From positions 1 through 43,091 of the forward strand of contig SHZY01000039.1 in assembly GCA_009692065.1 (NCBI GenBank): a stretch of 43,091 nt of DNA. Reading direction: 5' to 3'. Each line of letters begins with the position of its first letter. The stretch's first letter is position 1. The notes under the pieces were generated by a model. That model did not search any database, was not told the DNA's origin, and saw nothing but the letters and a program-made list of their open reading frames with translations. Below are positions 32,682 to 40,138 of this stretch, piece by piece. The position numbers and the translations under genes were made by a program. Source of the stretch: Gemmataceae bacterium. Lineage in GTDB: Bacteria > Planctomycetota > Planctomycetia > Gemmatales > Gemmataceae.

Positions 32682-33862
32682 CGACTCGGGTTGTATGCCT
32701 TCGCGGTTATCCAACGCAGCACCTCCTGGCGAGACCACCGATCGAGCGCATTCAATTCGCTCAAGGTCGGCCGTTCGCTGTAGTGATGATGATCCATTAC
32801 CTCACGACAAACGCGGGGGATGTCTAAAAACGACAGCTCCCCACCCAAAAACGCACTCACGGCAGCCTCGTTGGCGGCATTGAGCACCGCCCCGCATGTG
32901 CCGCCGCGCCGCGCCACCTCGTACCCTAATTGTAGCGCCGGGAACGCCTCCAGATCCGGCTGCTCGAAATTCAAGCTCCGCAACTCACTCCAGGACAGCC
33001 GGCGGGCGGGGCCGGAAACTCGCTCCGGATACGTCAGCGCGTACTGGATCGGCAAGCACATATCAGGGGGCGATAGCTGGGCGAGAATCGACCCGTCGGT
33101 GAACTCCACGAACGAGTGGATGATCGACTCCGGATGGATGATCACCTGGATCTGGTCCGCTCTCAGGTTGAACAGCCAGCGGGCCTCGATCATCTCCAGG
33201 GCCTTGTTCATCAACGTCGCCGAGTCGATCGTGATCTTCCGCCCCATGTTCCAGGTCGGATGCTTGAGCGCCTGCTCGGGCGTCACGTCGGCAAGCTCTG
33301 AGCGCTTGCTGCCACGGAACGGTCCGCCGCTGGCTGTCAGCACGATCCGCTCGATCTCGCGCGGCTGGCCTGCCTGCATCGCCTGGAAGATCGCGCTGTG
33401 CTCGCTATCGACCGGCAAGATGCGGGCGTTTCGGCGGGCGGCCAGCTCCATGACGAGCGGGCCGGCCATCACCAGCGTTTCCTTGTTGGCGACGGCGACG
33501 GTCTTGCCTGCATCGAGCGCCAGCCAGGTGCCGGTAAGTCCCGCGGAGCCGACAATCGCTGTCAAGACGACATCGACCTCCGGATCGCGCACCATCGTGG
33601 CGATCGCGTCCTCGCCGTCCAGGAAGCGCGTTCCCGGCGGCAGAGTGTTGCCGCGCATCGCGGCGGCGGCGCGCGGATCGGTGATGGCAACATAGCGTGA
33701 CTGATGGCGGTGCGCCTGTTCGAGCACCTCCTGCCAGCGCGAATGCGCGCTCAGCCCGTACGCTTGCAGCCGCTCCGGCAGGCAGTCGATCACCTTCAGG
33801 CAGCTGGTGCCGATCGACCCGGTCGAGCCCAGGATGACCACGCGCCGCCGGCTTGCGTTCAC
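32678..33862 (-). CDS. dxr: 1-deoxy-D-xylulose 5-phosphate reductoisomerase
   Basis: Converts DXP to MEP using NADPH, the second step of non-mevalonate isoprenoid synthesis. The 394-residue enzyme shows the NADPH loop GSTGSIG (12-18). Metal ligands Asp152 and Glu154 are in VDSEHSAIFQ, and Glu223 is in NKALEMIEARWLF. The flexible-loop region LTASGGPFRG and MDHHHYSERPTL near the C-terminus are also present. The GTG at 33862 is chosen: it directly precedes RRRVVILGSTGSIG, and GGAG lies 8 bases upstream. The longer frame to 33958 would translate a palindromic repeat. rseP follows with a 4-base overlap, an arrangement seen in many bacteria. Confidence 0.95.
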   Translation of the reverse strand: MNASRRRVVILGSTGSIGTSCLKVIDCLPERLQAYGLSAHSRWQEVLEQAHRHQSRYVAITDPRAAAAMRGNTLPPGTRFLDGEDAIATMVRDPEVDVVLTAIVGSAGLTGTWLALDAGKTVAVANKETLVMAGPLVMELAARRNARILPVDSEHSAIFQAMQAGQPREIERIVLTASGGPFRGSKRSELADVTPEQALKHPTWNMGRKITIDSATLMNKALEMIEARWLFNLRADQIQVIIHPESIIHSFVEFTDGSILAQLSPPDMCLPIQYALTYPERVSGPARRLSWSELRSLNFEQPDLEAFPALQLGYEVARRGGTCGAVLNAANEAAVSAFLGGELSFLDIPRVCREVMDHHHYSERPTLSELNALDRWSRQEVLRWITAKAYNPSR

Positions 33863-33870
33863 GCAGAGCG

Positions 33871-33874
33871 CTCC
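33871..33874 (-). promoter_or_regulatory. Ribosome site deciding the dxr GTG start
   Basis: GGAG on the minus strand with an 8-base spacer to the GTG at 33862. It supports GTG over any start in the upstream frame extension, and lies only 7 bases from the palindrome at 33881. Confidence 0.7.
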
Positions 33875-33880
33875 ATTCTC

Positions 33881-33951
33881 GTTTAGCCCCGCCTCGCAGA
33901 GATGGGCGTGTTTAGTAGACGCCCATCCGCCTCTGCGAGGCGGGGCTAAAC
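33881..33951. repeat. GTTTAGC-family palindrome in the dxr leader
   Basis: Left arm 33881-33909 (GTTTAGCCCCGCCTCGCAGA...) and right arm 33919-33951 pair over their length except for a four-base insertion in the right arm. It ends 7 bases from the dxr ribosome site, so it would be in the dxr leader if transcription starts upstream of it. Confidence 0.88.
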
Positions 33952-34030
33952 AATCCACACCACCCTAGTCTATTCGCTCGCGACCCATTGGCCATTTTAG
34001 CCTTTGGCAAGGAAACGCTGCAAGTGCAAC

Positions 34031-34054
34031 AAAAAAGCCGGACCAAGGTCCGGC
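34031..34054 (-). terminator. Rho-independent terminator of the kinase remnant gene
   Basis: Stem GCCGGACC/GGTCCGGC (34037-34044 and 34047-34054) with a two-base centre. On the minus strand it is followed by six T. It starts 27 bases after the stop at 34081. The other side carries CTTTCGGTTTT, so it may also work weakly for plus-strand transcripts. Confidence 0.85.
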
Positions 34055-34080
34055 CTTTCGGTTTTGTAAGTGCCACACGA

Positions 34081-34818
34081 TCAATTGAATAACTTGAACG
34101 CCACGTAGCCGATGCTGCACGCGATCATGGCGGTGAAGAAGACACCGACTGGCCCCATGTTGCCTTCCCAGAACGATTGCGGGATTTCCACAGCGCCGCC
34201 GGGGACCGCGAGTTGGGCCGGCGACTCGGCTGGCGCTTGCGATTTTTCCGGCTGCGGGGCCGGCTTCGGAGCGGCTGCCTGGGTGGTATTCCGGATGGAG
34301 TTGCGCGTCGGCAGGATCCCCATCGCTTGCGGCCGCGGCGTCGACGCTGACGGCGAGGTCGTCTTCGGCGCCTCGGCCTTCGCGGACGGCTTGGCCACGG
34401 GACGAGCCTTCACGCCGCTCGCCTTGGATGCGAAAGGCCGCAGTTCTTCGACGATCTCGGCAACGGCGGTGTAGCGGTCTTCGGGTTTCTTTTGCATCAG
34501 CCGTTCGATCACCGCAATCACTTCCGGCGGCGCGTCGGGCGTCAGCTCGGCAAGCGGCTGCGGTTCCTTGAGTTGGTGCGCCATCATCTTTTCTGCGGCG
34601 CTGCCGTCCGGGAAGGGATACTGCCCGGCCAGCATGTAGTACATGACGCAGCCAAGGCTGTACTGATCGCCGGTTGGGGCTAGGTTGCTCGGGTCCATGA
34701 TGCTTTCGGGGCTCGAACAATCCAGGTCGCTCGTCACCGAGTTCGCGGTGGACATGGTATCGACGAGCGATTCCCCTTCGGTTTCCGCCAAGAGGCAGCC
34801 GATCCCAAATGCGGGCAT
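34081..34818 (-). CDS. Truncated Ser/Thr kinase: C-lobe plus tail-anchor helix
   Basis: A 245-residue open frame carrying only the C-terminal part of a Hanks-type kinase. Residue 1 falls at the DFG motif, where PAFG replaces ADFG. The APE-like SSPES (35-39), subdomain IX DQYSLGCVMYYMLAGQYPF (51-69) and subdomain XI RLMQKKPEDRY follow. The glycine loop, catalytic Lys and HRD loop are absent, and a TAG stop is in frame four codons before the ATG at 34818. After a Pro/Ala-rich linker (131-210) comes one membrane helix near the C-terminus (about 224-243). It cannot be an active kinase. It is either a decaying gene or a retained decoy or anchor. A TTGACA at 34858-34863 upstream and the strong terminator suggest it may still be transcribed. 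Confidence 0.75.
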   Translation of the reverse strand: MPAFGIGCLLAETEGESLVDTMSTANSVTSDLDCSSPESIMDPSNLAPTGDQYSLGCVMYYMLAGQYPFPDGSAAEKMMAHQLKEPQPLAELTPDAPPEVIAVIERLMQKKPEDRYTAVAEIVEELRPFASKASGVKARPVAKPSAKAEAPKTTSPSASTPRPQAMGILPTRNSIRNTTQAAAPKPAPQPEKSQAPAESPAQLAVPGGAVEIPQSFWEGNMGPVGVFFTAMIACSIGYVAFKLFN

Positions 34819-34922
34819 ACCGCCTACTTGCTAAAGCATGGGAAAAAAAAACGGGGGTGTCAAATTGTGACGAAGTTAATGAAGGAAACGACGGGAATCA
34901 ATGCGTTTTTGTTTAGTGGTGT

Positions 34923-34979
34923 CCAAGCCTGACGCGTAAGCGAAGTGTACGCAACTCTTCGCTTACGCGTCAGGCTCGG
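34923..34979. repeat. TCCGAGCC-family palindrome, 23-bp arms
   Basis: Arms 34923-34945 (CCAAGCCTGACGCGTAAGCG...) and 34957-34979 pair with one mismatch around an 11-base loop. It lies in the divergent gap between the kinase remnant and the U32 gene, ending nine bases before the TACAAT at 34988. Confidence 0.9.
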
Positions 34980-34987
34980 AAAGTCGT

Positions 34988-34993
34988 TACAAT
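34988..34993 (+). promoter_or_regulatory. -10 hexamer TACAAT before the U32 gene
   Basis: TACAAT ends 6 bases before the GTG at 35000, so transcription should start at about the start codon. No ribosome site and no good -35 are visible; the -35 position falls in the right arm of the preceding palindrome. Confidence 0.4.
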
Positions 34994-34999
34994 ACCCTT

Positions 35000-37729
35000 G
35001 TGTCAACGAAATTCACACTTCCGCTGATAGCAGAACCGACGCCGCCTTCGTGGCACGGGCTCACGCCGCTGCTCCATCTGTCGCCCGACGACGCCCCCGA
35101 ACCAATGGTCCCGCAGGGCGCCTACAACCAGGCCGAGCCGGAGATGCCACTGTCCGTGCCGTTGATTCCCGTCGAGAAAGCGGCACGCAAGGTCGAACTG
35201 CTCGCCCCGGCCGGCGGTTTGGACTCAGCGTTCGCGGCATTCCACTTCGGCGCCGATGCGATCTATCTCGGGCTCAAAAAGTTCTCCGCGCGGGCCGAAG
35301 CCGAGAACTTCACGCTGGAAGAACTGGACGAGGTCACCGCCTACGCCCATTCTCTGAACCCGGTGCGCCGGGTCTTCGTCACCATCAACACGCTGATCCG
35401 GCAAGACGAGCTGCCCGAATTGATCGAAACGCTGGCCGCGCTGGTCGAAATCGGCGTGGATGCCGTCATCGTGCAGGACGTCGGCGTCTATCGGGCGATT
35501 CGCCAGTTCTTCCCGCAGCTCGAACTCCACGGCAGCACCCAAATGGCGGTCCACAATCGCGCCGGCGCCGAAACATTGACGCGCCTGGGCTTTAGCCGAG
35601 TGGTGCTGGCGCGTGAATTGACGTTTGAGGAAGTCAACGACATCACCAGCACGGACGGCGTCGAGACCGAAGTCTTCATCCACGGCGCCCTCTGCTATTC
35701 CTACAGCGGTCTGTGCTTGTTCTCGTCGCAGACACTGGGCCGCAGCGGCAACCGGGGCAAGTGTGCATACTCTTGCCGCGATTCCTACGAAGTCACTGAC
35801 GCTCCACTCACGCTGCGCGACGGCAGCCCGGTGCAGCGCGATCCGCGCCAGGGCTTTCCCTTCTCGATGAAGGACCTCGCCCTGCCCGATCACCTGCCTG
35901 CCCTGCGCGCGACCGGTGTCTCCTGCTTCAAGATCGAAGGCCGCAAGAAAAGCCCGCTTTACGTCGCCACCACCACCGACTATTACCGCAAGCTGCTCGA
36001 CGGCACCATGAATCCGAACGATCGGCCCATCGTCGAAGCCGACCTGCAGACCGTGTTCAGCCGGCCGTGGACCCGCCTGTTCGTGCAATCGCACAAAGAC
36101 AAAGAAGTCGCCGATCGCGACACCGTCGGCCACCGCGGCACGCCGATCGGCAAAGTGGACTCAATCCTCCTCTCCTCTCCCCTCCGGGGAAGAGGGGCCG
36201 GGGGTGAGGGGGCCGGCATCGCGCGCCTGCGTTTCCGCTCCACGCGCCCGCTGCAACGCCACGACGGCCTGCAGATCGACCTGCCCATCCTCGGCAAACC
36301 GTTCGGCTTCCCCGTCGATCACCTGTGGCTCGCCGGCAAACAGCCACGCGAAGTCATCGAAACGCCCGCCGGCGCTCTCGTCGAGGTCGCCCTCCCCGCC
36401 GATCATCCCGACATCCCGCTCGGCGCCCCGGTCTACTGCTCGTCATCGCAGGCCGTCAAGCAGAAGTACCGGCACGAAAGGCCCAAGCCGGGCCTCTGGC
36501 ATGGCCGCAAGCCGCTCCACGTCGATGCCAGATTGCAGCGCGATCGGCTCGTGGTGAACGCGCGGACCGGTAACACCGAAGTGCAAGGCGAACTGCCGGG
36601 CCCCTTCGATTCAGCTCACGACCTTGCGGCAATCGAACAAGCTGTGCGCGGGTGTTTCGCTCGGCTCGGGCAGAGCCGCTTCCGACTCGAATCGCTGAAG
36701 TGGACCAACGAGGCGAGCGGGTTCGTGCCGGTGTCGAAGTTGAATCAACTGCGGCGCGAGGTGGTCACCGAGCTGGAGGTGGCGTTAGAGAAAGAACGCA
36801 ACGCGGCAATCGTCAAGACTCAAGCGCGTGCGTCCGAGCCTGAAGCGTCAGCGAAGCGTCACGCAATTTTCGCTAACGCTTCAGGCTCGGACGGATTCCG
36901 CTGGTCCATCAAAATCGATCGCGTCGGCTTCGTCGATGCGTTCGAAGGCGCAGACTGGCGTGACGTTGACGAAGTCATCGTCGATATCGCCCGCGATCAT
37001 CCGACCATGCTGCACGAAAAGCTGACGCAAATCGCCGACCAAATCGGCCGTGACAAGATTCGGCTCGCACTGCCCCCCTTGACGCGCTCCTGGGAAGAAA
37101 AAGGACTGCTGCGCAAGATCCAGCAATTCCAGGACGACGGCTGGAAGAAATGGGAAGCGGCAAACCTGTCGGCCTGGCACTACCTCGGCATCGACCCCAA
37201 TCAGCCGAGCGCGAACGTCGATCTAGCCACCGACTGGTCGATCTACGTCATCAACCGCCTTGCCGCGCTGCAGGTTTTTGACATGGGAGCAACGCGATTT
37301 GCTCTGTCGCCGGAGGATGGTTTCGAGAACTCCCGCTCGCTGTGGACCGAGTTCGGTGCGCGGGCGGTGCTGATCGTCTATCAAGACACGCCGCAGTTTC
37401 TGGCGGAATCGTGCGCGTATGCCAATTTGATCGGCGGCTGTCCTGGCAAGGCGAATTGCCGATTCGAAAGCATGGAGATGGTGTCGAGCCACGGCGAGCG
37501 CGTGACGGCGCTCGATTATCATTGCCGAACGATCGTGTTGAACCAGGAGCCGTTCAGTCTTTCAACGCGGCTCGGCGACTTGGCAAAGGCGGGGGCGATT
37601 TCGCTGCGTGCTGACTTCCTCTATAGGCCCTACGATCCAACTCTGGTGCGAGAACGCTGGCGCTTGGTGCGTTCGGGGCGGCCGGTGCCGGGGGGGCAGG
37701 CGGCGAATTTCGATCGCGGGATCCTTTGA
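35000..37729 (+). CDS. U32 family protein, RlhA/YdcP-like
   Basis: A 909-residue protein whose first 330 residues or so are a U32 domain (KVELLAPAGGLDSAFAA, FHFGADAIYLG, FVTINTL). Four Cys fit the family iron-sulfur site: Cys232, Cys239, Cys255 and Cys259 (GKCAYSCR). KIEGRKKSPLYV follows (311-322). U32 proteins of this type hydroxylate RNA bases (RlhA acts on 23S rRNA C2501), though older annotation calls them collagenases. A second, weaker U32-like part lies near the C-terminus (GCPGKANCRF; GDLAKAGAISLRADFLYRPYD). At 909 residues it is longer than RlhA (about 650). Two in-frame palindromic insertions add residues about 389-404 and 611-631. GTG start at 35000; Met36 or Met49 are alternatives. 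Confidence 0.85.
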   Translation: MSTKFTLPLIAEPTPPSWHGLTPLLHLSPDDAPEPMVPQGAYNQAEPEMPLSVPLIPVEKAARKVELLAPAGGLDSAFAAFHFGADAIYLGLKKFSARAEAENFTLEELDEVTAYAHSLNPVRRVFVTINTLIRQDELPELIETLAALVEIGVDAVIVQDVGVYRAIRQFFPQLELHGSTQMAVHNRAGAETLTRLGFSRVVLARELTFEEVNDITSTDGVETEVFIHGALCYSYSGLCLFSSQTLGRSGNRGKCAYSCRDSYEVTDAPLTLRDGSPVQRDPRQGFPFSMKDLALPDHLPALRATGVSCFKIEGRKKSPLYVATTTDYYRKLLDGTMNPNDRPIVEADLQTVFSRPWTRLFVQSHKDKEVADRDTVGHRGTPIGKVDSILLSSPLRGRGAGGEGAGIARLRFRSTRPLQRHDGLQIDLPILGKPFGFPVDHLWLAGKQPREVIETPAGALVEVALPADHPDIPLGAPVYCSSSQAVKQKYRHERPKPGLWHGRKPLHVDARLQRDRLVVNARTGNTEVQGELPGPFDSAHDLAAIEQAVRGCFARLGQSRFRLESLKWTNEASGFVPVSKLNQLRREVVTELEVALEKERNAAIVKTQARASEPEASAKRHAIFANASGSDGFRWSIKIDRVGFVDAFEGADWRDVDEVIVDIARDHPTMLHEKLTQIADQIGRDKIRLALPPLTRSWEEKGLLRKIQQFQDDGWKKWEAANLSAWHYLGIDPNQPSANVDLATDWSIYVINRLAALQVFDMGATRFALSPEDGFENSRSLWTEFGARAVLIVYQDTPQFLAESCAYANLIGGCPGKANCRFESMEMVSSHGERVTALDYHCRTIVLNQEPFSLSTRLGDLAKAGAISLRADFLYRPYDPTLVRERWRLVRSGRPVPGGQAANFDRGIL
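36166..36211. repeat. CTCTCCCC/GGGGAGAG-type repeat inside the U32 gene
   Basis: A purine/pyrimidine-biased element (CTCCTCTCCTCTCCCCTCCG then GGGAAGAGGGGCCGGGGGTG). It is an imperfect hairpin encoding LLSSPLRGRGAGGEGAG at residues about 389-404, between the catalytic U32 domain and the next domain. Its arms resemble the hairpin at 23698-23724. Confidence 0.8.
36832..36892. repeat. TCCGAGCC-family palindrome inside the U32 gene
   Basis: Arms 36832-36855 (GTCCGAGCCTGAAGCGTCAG...) and 36869-36892 are 24 bp with one mismatch around a 13-base loop. The encoded peptide is SEPEASAKRHAIFANASGS at residues about 611-631, at a domain boundary. Same family as 19675, 34923 and 37737. Confidence 0.92.
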
Positions 37730-37736
37730 TGCAATA

Positions 37737-37787
37737 GTCCGAGCCCGAGCGCCAAGCGATGCCCGTCGCTGGCGCTCGGGCTCGGAC
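37737..37787. repeat. TCCGAGCC-family palindrome between convergent genes
   Basis: Arms 37737-37759 (GTCCGAGCCCGAGCGCCAAG...) and 37766-37787 pair except for one missing base, with a 6-base loop. It lies between the U32 stop (37729) and the porin stop (37794), placed to end both transcripts. Confidence 0.9.
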
Positions 37788-37793
37788 CATCGA

Positions 37794-39161
37794 TTAGTAC
37801 GAAATTCCAACGCGTGCCGCTCCGCCGACGAAGTGGACGTTGCCATTGGCGGTTGTCGGCGTGCCGACATCCCACCAGCGCTGGAAAACACCGCCGACAC
37901 GGCTGTAAACATAGGTGCGGCGGATGCGGCAGCCGAACTGCAGGCCGATTTCCCCTTCAAGGGAGGTATCGACCCGACTGTCGAAATTGGTCGTCGTGTT
38001 GGAGGCATCCGTGAAGGTCGCCACCCCGCCGCCGTTGACCGTGCGGGTTTGCTGGCCGCGATTCAACACGAATCGATCGGTCCCGAACAACACCGAGCCG
38101 CGGCTATTCGCGTAAACCGAGAAGCCGGCCACAATCGGATGAACCACTTCCATGCTGAAGGTGGGTCCCCAGCCCTGGAAATAGGATGAGCTGTCCACAT
38201 CTTGGTGATCCAGGAACACGTTGAGCCCTGGCGCCGATCCGCCCGGGTTGTTCCGCGAGGCGGTGTAGCTTTGCAGAACGCGGGCATGGCGGGCGCCGAA
38301 ACTGAACAGGAACGTCGTGTCAAGGAAATGGGTCTCCTTGAGTAGCTCCACGTCCGCCACCTGCATCTGGATGCGCTGCTTGAAGTCGAAATTATCCACG
38401 CCGATGCCGGCCGCCAGCGCAGGACTAGGCGAGAAAATGCTGAAAGGCTGCATGAAGGGAGTCGTCACGATATTTCCGGAGCCGACGGTGTTGTCAACCG
38501 CTTGCGTCACGACGCTATTCAGGTAGGTAAAGCTGCCGCGAAATCCCCAGCCGGTATGGAAGACATAACCGATGGTGGCCCGCTCGCTGACGCAGAGAGC
38601 CTGCGGGAAGTCGGTCGGGCTCGTGTTGCCAGGGATCGTGGTGTTGTAGGCGATGCGCGAGGTCGGGAACGACACCAGGAAACTCGTAGCCGACTCGGCG
38701 ATGAAATGCCCATGGCCACGGATCGGTCGATCCCAGCGCGGCTGATTGCCATTCGGGCTGCATGAATCGGGGAAGTCGCTGCAGCCGGGGCCGCGCGCTT
38801 CGGGAGGCAACTCCTTCTTGGAAACCACCGGCAATGTGGCAATGTCGGCCTGCACCTGGCGAACGGCGCCAGGTTGCGGCCCACCGTCCCAGTGTGGCGG
38901 TACCGGGAAGGCGTTTGGCTGCGCGCTCGTCGCGTCATTCGTCAACGCCCCATAGACAAAAACTTTCTGCATGGGGGGCGCCGGGTACATCGCGGGGGCC
39001 GGCATCGGCATGTACATCGGTCGAGCCATCATCGGCGCCGGATATCCGTAGGGCTGTGGGTACGGCATAGGCGCGTACGGATACGGATATTGCGCGACCG
39101 CGGCCGAAGCCGACATGCCCAGTACGATGACGCCAATGAAATACGCGAAAGCTCGCCGCAT
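37794..39161 (-). CDS. Predicted outer-membrane beta-barrel porin (Lpg1974-like)
   Basis: A 455-residue exported protein. Residues 1-25 are a signal peptide (GVIVLGMSASAAVA/QYPY), followed by a Pro/Tyr/Met-rich stretch (about 26-65: QYPYPYAPMPYPQPYGYP and similar). From about 150 onward alternating beta segments end in an aromatic residue (VGISY), as outer-membrane barrels do. The region VADVELLKETHFLDTTFLFSFGARHARV resembles the barrel family annotated as Lpg1974-like pore-forming proteins in planctomycetes. The ATG at 39161 has an excellent AAGGAG 7 bases upstream, so the frame extension to 39323 is rejected. Substrate and pore character are inferred. The Pro-rich part may contact the cell wall or lie at the surface. 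Confidence 0.72.
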   Translation of the reverse strand: MRRAFAYFIGVIVLGMSASAAVAQYPYPYAPMPYPQPYGYPAPMMARPMYMPMPAPAMYPAPPMQKVFVYGALTNDATSAQPNAFPVPPHWDGGPQPGAVRQVQADIATLPVVSKKELPPEARGPGCSDFPDSCSPNGNQPRWDRPIRGHGHFIAESATSFLVSFPTSRIAYNTTIPGNTSPTDFPQALCVSERATIGYVFHTGWGFRGSFTYLNSVVTQAVDNTVGSGNIVTTPFMQPFSIFSPSPALAAGIGVDNFDFKQRIQMQVADVELLKETHFLDTTFLFSFGARHARVLQSYTASRNNPGGSAPGLNVFLDHQDVDSSSYFQGWGPTFSMEVVHPIVAGFSVYANSRGSVLFGTDRFVLNRGQQTRTVNGGGVATFTDASNTTTNFDSRVDTSLEGEIGLQFGCRIRRTYVYSRVGGVFQRWWDVGTPTTANGNVHFVGGAARVGISY

Positions 39162-39351
39162 GGGAGGCTCCTTGTCGTCGGGAGGTTCCAACTGGGAACA
39201 CCTGCTCCCCTTCCATCGACATCCGTTACTGTCGGCAACATCGTGATATTCGGCAAATTGCGAAGGCAATCTTGGCGTGACCCGAACAAACGGCAGGGCT
39301 TCCGCAGTTTGCGCAGTTCCCAACTGGAAATGGAAGGGGATGGCCGTTTAC

Positions 39352-39407
39352 GTTTAGCACCCGCAATGCAGCGCCATGTGCCTGAGCCTACACTGCGGGT
39401 GCTAAAC
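39352..39407. repeat. GTTTAGC-family palindrome
   Basis: Fourteen-bp arms 39352-39365 (GTTTAGCACCCGCA) and 39394-39407 with a 28-base centre. It lies in the 344-base divergent gap between the porin and the winged-helix gene (39162-39505). That gap also holds partly complementary words (TTCCAACTGGGAAC at 39186, GTTCCCAACTGGAA at 39316) and the promoter at 39437. Nothing else was recognised there. Confidence 0.85.
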
Positions 39408-39436
39408 GAAGACCGCCTTTTTTGCAGATTGATTCT

Positions 39437-39465
39437 TTGACTCTCGCCCCGCTTCCGCATAGATT
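39437..39465 (+). promoter_or_regulatory. Sigma70-like promoter of the winged-helix gene
   Basis: TTGACT (39437-39442), a 17-base spacer, then TAGATT (39460-39465). The expected start is near 39472, giving a leader of about 34 bases with the GGGGAG ribosome site before the ATG at 39506. Confidence 0.5.
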
Positions 39466-39505
39466 GGCGCAACGATTGATAAACGACAACGAGGGGAGAC
39501 GGATC

Positions 39506-40105
39506 ATGGCCGATGTTCTTCCTTCCTCGAAACATACCGACCTGGTCGATGCGATTCGCGAAGTATTGCGGCAAAGCGAGGAGCCGCTGACCGTTTTGAG
39601 GATTCGCGAGCGCCTGCGCGGCCGATTCCGCGCGCTGCCGATGCGTAAGCTGCGAGACGTGCTGGAGCGCCAGGTCGCCGCCAACGTGCTGGTGATCTGC
39701 CCGAAGTACCGCAGTTCGCAGGACTGCTACTGGGATCGCCCGATACGCGAGCACGCCAAGGTCGTGCTGCGCGGCGCTCTTGCGGACGGGCCAATGTCAT
39801 GGGCGGATTTGCGCAAGAAGTTCCCGAAGTACCTGCGCCACTTGGCCGAATCGGTGCTGAACGAGGAGCTTGCCAAGGGGGGCATCCATCGCCACACGCT
39901 CACGTCGGCACGGCGCGGACCGCGCTATGCCTTGCAGCCAGCTGACGTTCGCAGCTATGCCGGCGTGGAGCTCAAGGACGTGCTGTCGCGCCTGCAAGGG
40001 CGCGGTTTCGCACGGAGCGACGTCCGCGAGGCGCTCATGTATTTCTTGCAGGAAGAGGAATGGGCGGACCATACGCCCAAAGCGGAAATAGGTGTTTTTT
40101 CTTAA
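39506..40105 (+). CDS. Tandem winged-helix-like protein, unknown function
   Basis: A 199-residue basic protein that appears to hold two copies of a helix-turn-helix/wing unit. The first (about 11-80) is LVDAIREVLRQSEEPLTVL...MRKLRDVLERQ...YWDRP. The second (about 85-150) is VVLRGALADGPMSWADLRKKFP...SVLNEELAKGG...RYALQP. Each ends in a turn with an aromatic residue, as wings do. A third helical part (about 155-190) follows. DNA or RNA binding is inferred from this pattern, not from a recognised family. No signal or membrane segment. ATG at 39506 with GGGGAG 7 bases upstream and a good promoter. A DUF1080 gene follows 33 bases after its stop. Confidence 0.7.
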   Translation: MADVLPSSKHTDLVDAIREVLRQSEEPLTVLRIRERLRGRFRALPMRKLRDVLERQVAANVLVICPKYRSSQDCYWDRPIREHAKVVLRGALADGPMSWADLRKKFPKYLRHLAESVLNEELAKGGIHRHTLTSARRGPRYALQPADVRSYAGVELKDVLSRLQGRGFARSDVREALMYFLQEEEWADHTPKAEIGVFS

Positions 40106-40138
40106 ACACGATATTCTCAAACTCTCTCGGAGGTTCAC

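Noticed and set aside
30516..32783. A 755-codon open frame on the plus strand opposite rseP
   Set aside because: Antisense shadow of a high-GC gene. The minus-strand protein has HELGH and LDGGH motifs, while the plus frame is rich in Arg, His and Asp with no recognisable domain.
33863..33958. N-terminal extension of dxr
   Set aside because: It reads through the palindrome at 33881-33951. The GTG at 33862 has GGAG at 8 bases and fits the family start.
34830..34920. Missing N-lobe of the kinase upstream of 34818 in another frame
   Set aside because: Reading all minus-strand frames showed no glycine loop, catalytic Lys or HRD motif; the region is a low-complexity A run and spacer.
39162..39323. 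N-terminal extension of the porin gene
   Set aside because: The signal peptide begins at the ATG at 39161, which has a near-perfect ribosome site.
40092..40109. Terminator between the winged-helix and DUF1080 genes (GTGTTT/AAACAC)
   Set aside because: The stem is short, AT-only in effect, and overlaps the stop codon; too weak to call a terminator.
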